Source: Lysobacter lycopersici
GTDB lineage: Bacteria > Pseudomonadota > Gammaproteobacteria > Xanthomonadales > Xanthomonadaceae
Assembly (NCBI RefSeq): GCF_007556775.1
Contig: NZ_CP041742.1
Coordinates: 744,001 to 808,000 of the forward strand
Reading direction: 5' to 3'
DNA: 64,000 bases
Of this stretch, positions 63,359 through 64,000 are shown piece by piece. A program made the translations under genes and the position numbers. The notes beneath the pieces were generated by a model. It was not told the origin of the DNA, ran no database searches, and saw nothing but the letters and a program-made list of their open reading frames with translations. Numbering within the stretch: the stretch's first letter is position 1; every line of letters starts with the position of its first letter.

Positions 63359-63643
63359 ATGCCAAGCAGCCCGAGCAGGATCGATGCACTGGTCCAGAAG
63401 CGGCAAATGCTCGATGCAAGAATCGATCGCCTCAAGCAGCGCGAAGCCGCATCCGATCGAAAAGCCAGAAGCAGGGCGTTATTGCTGCTTGGCGTCGCGG
63501 TCGAAAAACAGATCAGGCAACAGCCAGATTCCATTGAGTCGGTACGTCGACTGATCTCGCAGAACTTGTTGCCGCGTGAACAAGCAGCGGTGCTCGCCTT
63601 CCTGTCTGCGAGCACCATATCAAGGGCGGCGACATCGCCGTAG
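63359..63643 (+). CDS. TraD/MobC-like mobilisation accessory protein, 94 aa
   Basis: A 94-residue protein from the ATG at 63359, with AAGGAG 13 to 8 bases before it. The sequence IDALVQKRQMLDARIDRLKQ and DRKARSRALLLLGVAVEKQI matches the small conjugal transfer TraD-like family found divergent from MobA/MobL relaxases. It probably binds near oriT or the relaxase. An upstream ATG at 63251 is rejected for lack of an RBS. Confidence 0.75.
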   Translation: MPSSPSRIDALVQKRQMLDARIDRLKQREAASDRKARSRALLLLGVAVEKQIRQQPDSIESVRRLISQNLLPREQAAVLAFLSASTISRAATSP

Positions 63644-63786
63644 CGACTTGAAGAATCATCCGGAGATCGCGCATCAACAGTGCGCCCTGCATATCAGCAT
63701 TTCTCTTGCGTTGGCAATTTTTCACACTCAACCAGTAGATCGAGAATCGCGTAAGGTCTCGCCTGAACCCTGTGTTGGGGTATCCG

Positions 63787-64000
63787 ATGCAAACCTTGAT
63801 CCTATTGGGTGCGGTCCTCGGGCCTTCGCTGCTTCTCCTCGGTGTATTGCTGGGTAAGCGGTTTTGGCGGTTGCGCGACAGGCGGCGCTCGCCGATCGCA
63901 CACAAGGTGCTGAACTTCCCTGGCGAAGGACTGCGCCGGAAGATGCAGATTCTGGTCAAATTGACCATTCGTGCCGCTAAGCATCTGGCCTTCCAGCTGG
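63787..64000 (+). CDS. N-terminus of a membrane-anchored protein of unknown function (truncated by window)
   Basis: 71 complete residues are visible: one hydrophobic helix (TLILLGAVLGPSLLLLGVLL), then a basic region with SPIAHKVLNFPGEGLRRKMQ. The phrase resembles the start of mobile-element membrane proteins with LRxPGxSLR motifs, but this is too short for naming a family. It is open at base 64000. Confidence 0.5.
   Translation, partial: MQTLILLGAVLGPSLLLLGVLLGKRFWRLRDRRRSPIAHKVLNFPGEGLRRKMQILVKLTIRAAKHLAFQL

Larger units (their letters stand above)
57370..64000. mobile_element. mobilisable element next to tRNA-Pro (left part)
   Basis: From the tRNA to the window end the DNA is AT-richer, sparsely coded and holds relaxase, oriT, TraD-like, XRE, AlpA-like and transposase-HTH genes with no housekeeping genes. 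This fits an integrative mobilisable element inserted at the 3' end of tRNA-Pro. The right boundary, att copy and integrase are not in view. Confidence 0.7.

Overview
The window is high-GC proteobacterial chromosome, most likely Lysobacteraceae/Xanthomonadaceae (Lysobacter, Luteimonas, Thermomonas type). The pointers are a complete leucine/isovalerate catabolic gene set next to leucine dehydrogenase and a fused IcmF mutase, an EfpL (YeiP) gene, SerA paired with a D-2-hydroxyglutarate-type dehydrogenase, RAYT-associated REP repeats and GTAGGAGCG-type intergenic repeats. All assignments come from reading the translated sequence; no database search was possible, so species-level identity is not claimed.

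Layout. 1-13.5 kb: small housekeeping and hypothetical genes (YkgJ cysteine cluster, DUF1801, GST), an ECF41 sigma factor with its AhpD-like partner, a lipase-like hydrolase, a PAS-GGDEF cyclase, PhoD phosphatase, a TrmY-like methyltransferase, a REP-associated tyrosine transposase (RAYT) with its REP cluster, and an exported M20 peptidase. 13.5-16.7 kb: an AT-richer foreign island with a cytosine-5 DNA methyltransferase convergent to a two-gene operon of a ParB-domain protein and a restriction-nuclease-like protein. This is the best candidate for an undescribed (defence/modification) system. 16.7-41.4 kb: acyl-CoA and branched-chain amino acid catabolism (IcmF, leucine dehydrogenase, isovaleryl-CoA dehydrogenase, thiolase, both MCC subunits, methylglutaconyl-CoA hydratase, HMG-CoA lyase, an SDR). 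Interspersed are two Ala-rich lipoproteins, bactofilin, the feo iron-uptake operon with a Fur-like site, a PAS-GGDEF-EAL protein and EfpL. 41.4-57.2 kb: serine synthesis, two APC amino-acid permeases, methionine salvage (mtnB-mtnD-mtnC), a YddG-like exporter, a C13 (legumain-like) peptidase, and a hisS-ammonia lyase-phosphoesterase-YdeI operon. 57.3-64 kb: a tRNA-Pro(CGG) gene followed by an AT-richer mobilisable element. It has small unknown genes, an XRE regulator, an AlpA-like HTH protein, a transposase-HTH protein, a MobA/MobL relaxase with an RSF1010-type oriT, a divergent TraD-like accessory gene and a truncated gene at the window end. No integrase lies inside the window.

How the genes work together. 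Leucine is deaminated by leucine dehydrogenase. Isovaleryl-CoA then passes through isovaleryl-CoA dehydrogenase, MCC (beta and alpha), methylglutaconyl-CoA hydratase and HMG-CoA lyase to acetyl-CoA and acetoacetate, with thiolase completing the route. IcmF interconverts branched and linear C4 acyl-CoAs and the SDR fits isoleucine breakdown. Short palindromic repeats are unusually invasive here: several supply gene stop codons or sit in frame inside coding sequences (icmF, the C13 peptidase, the GST tail).
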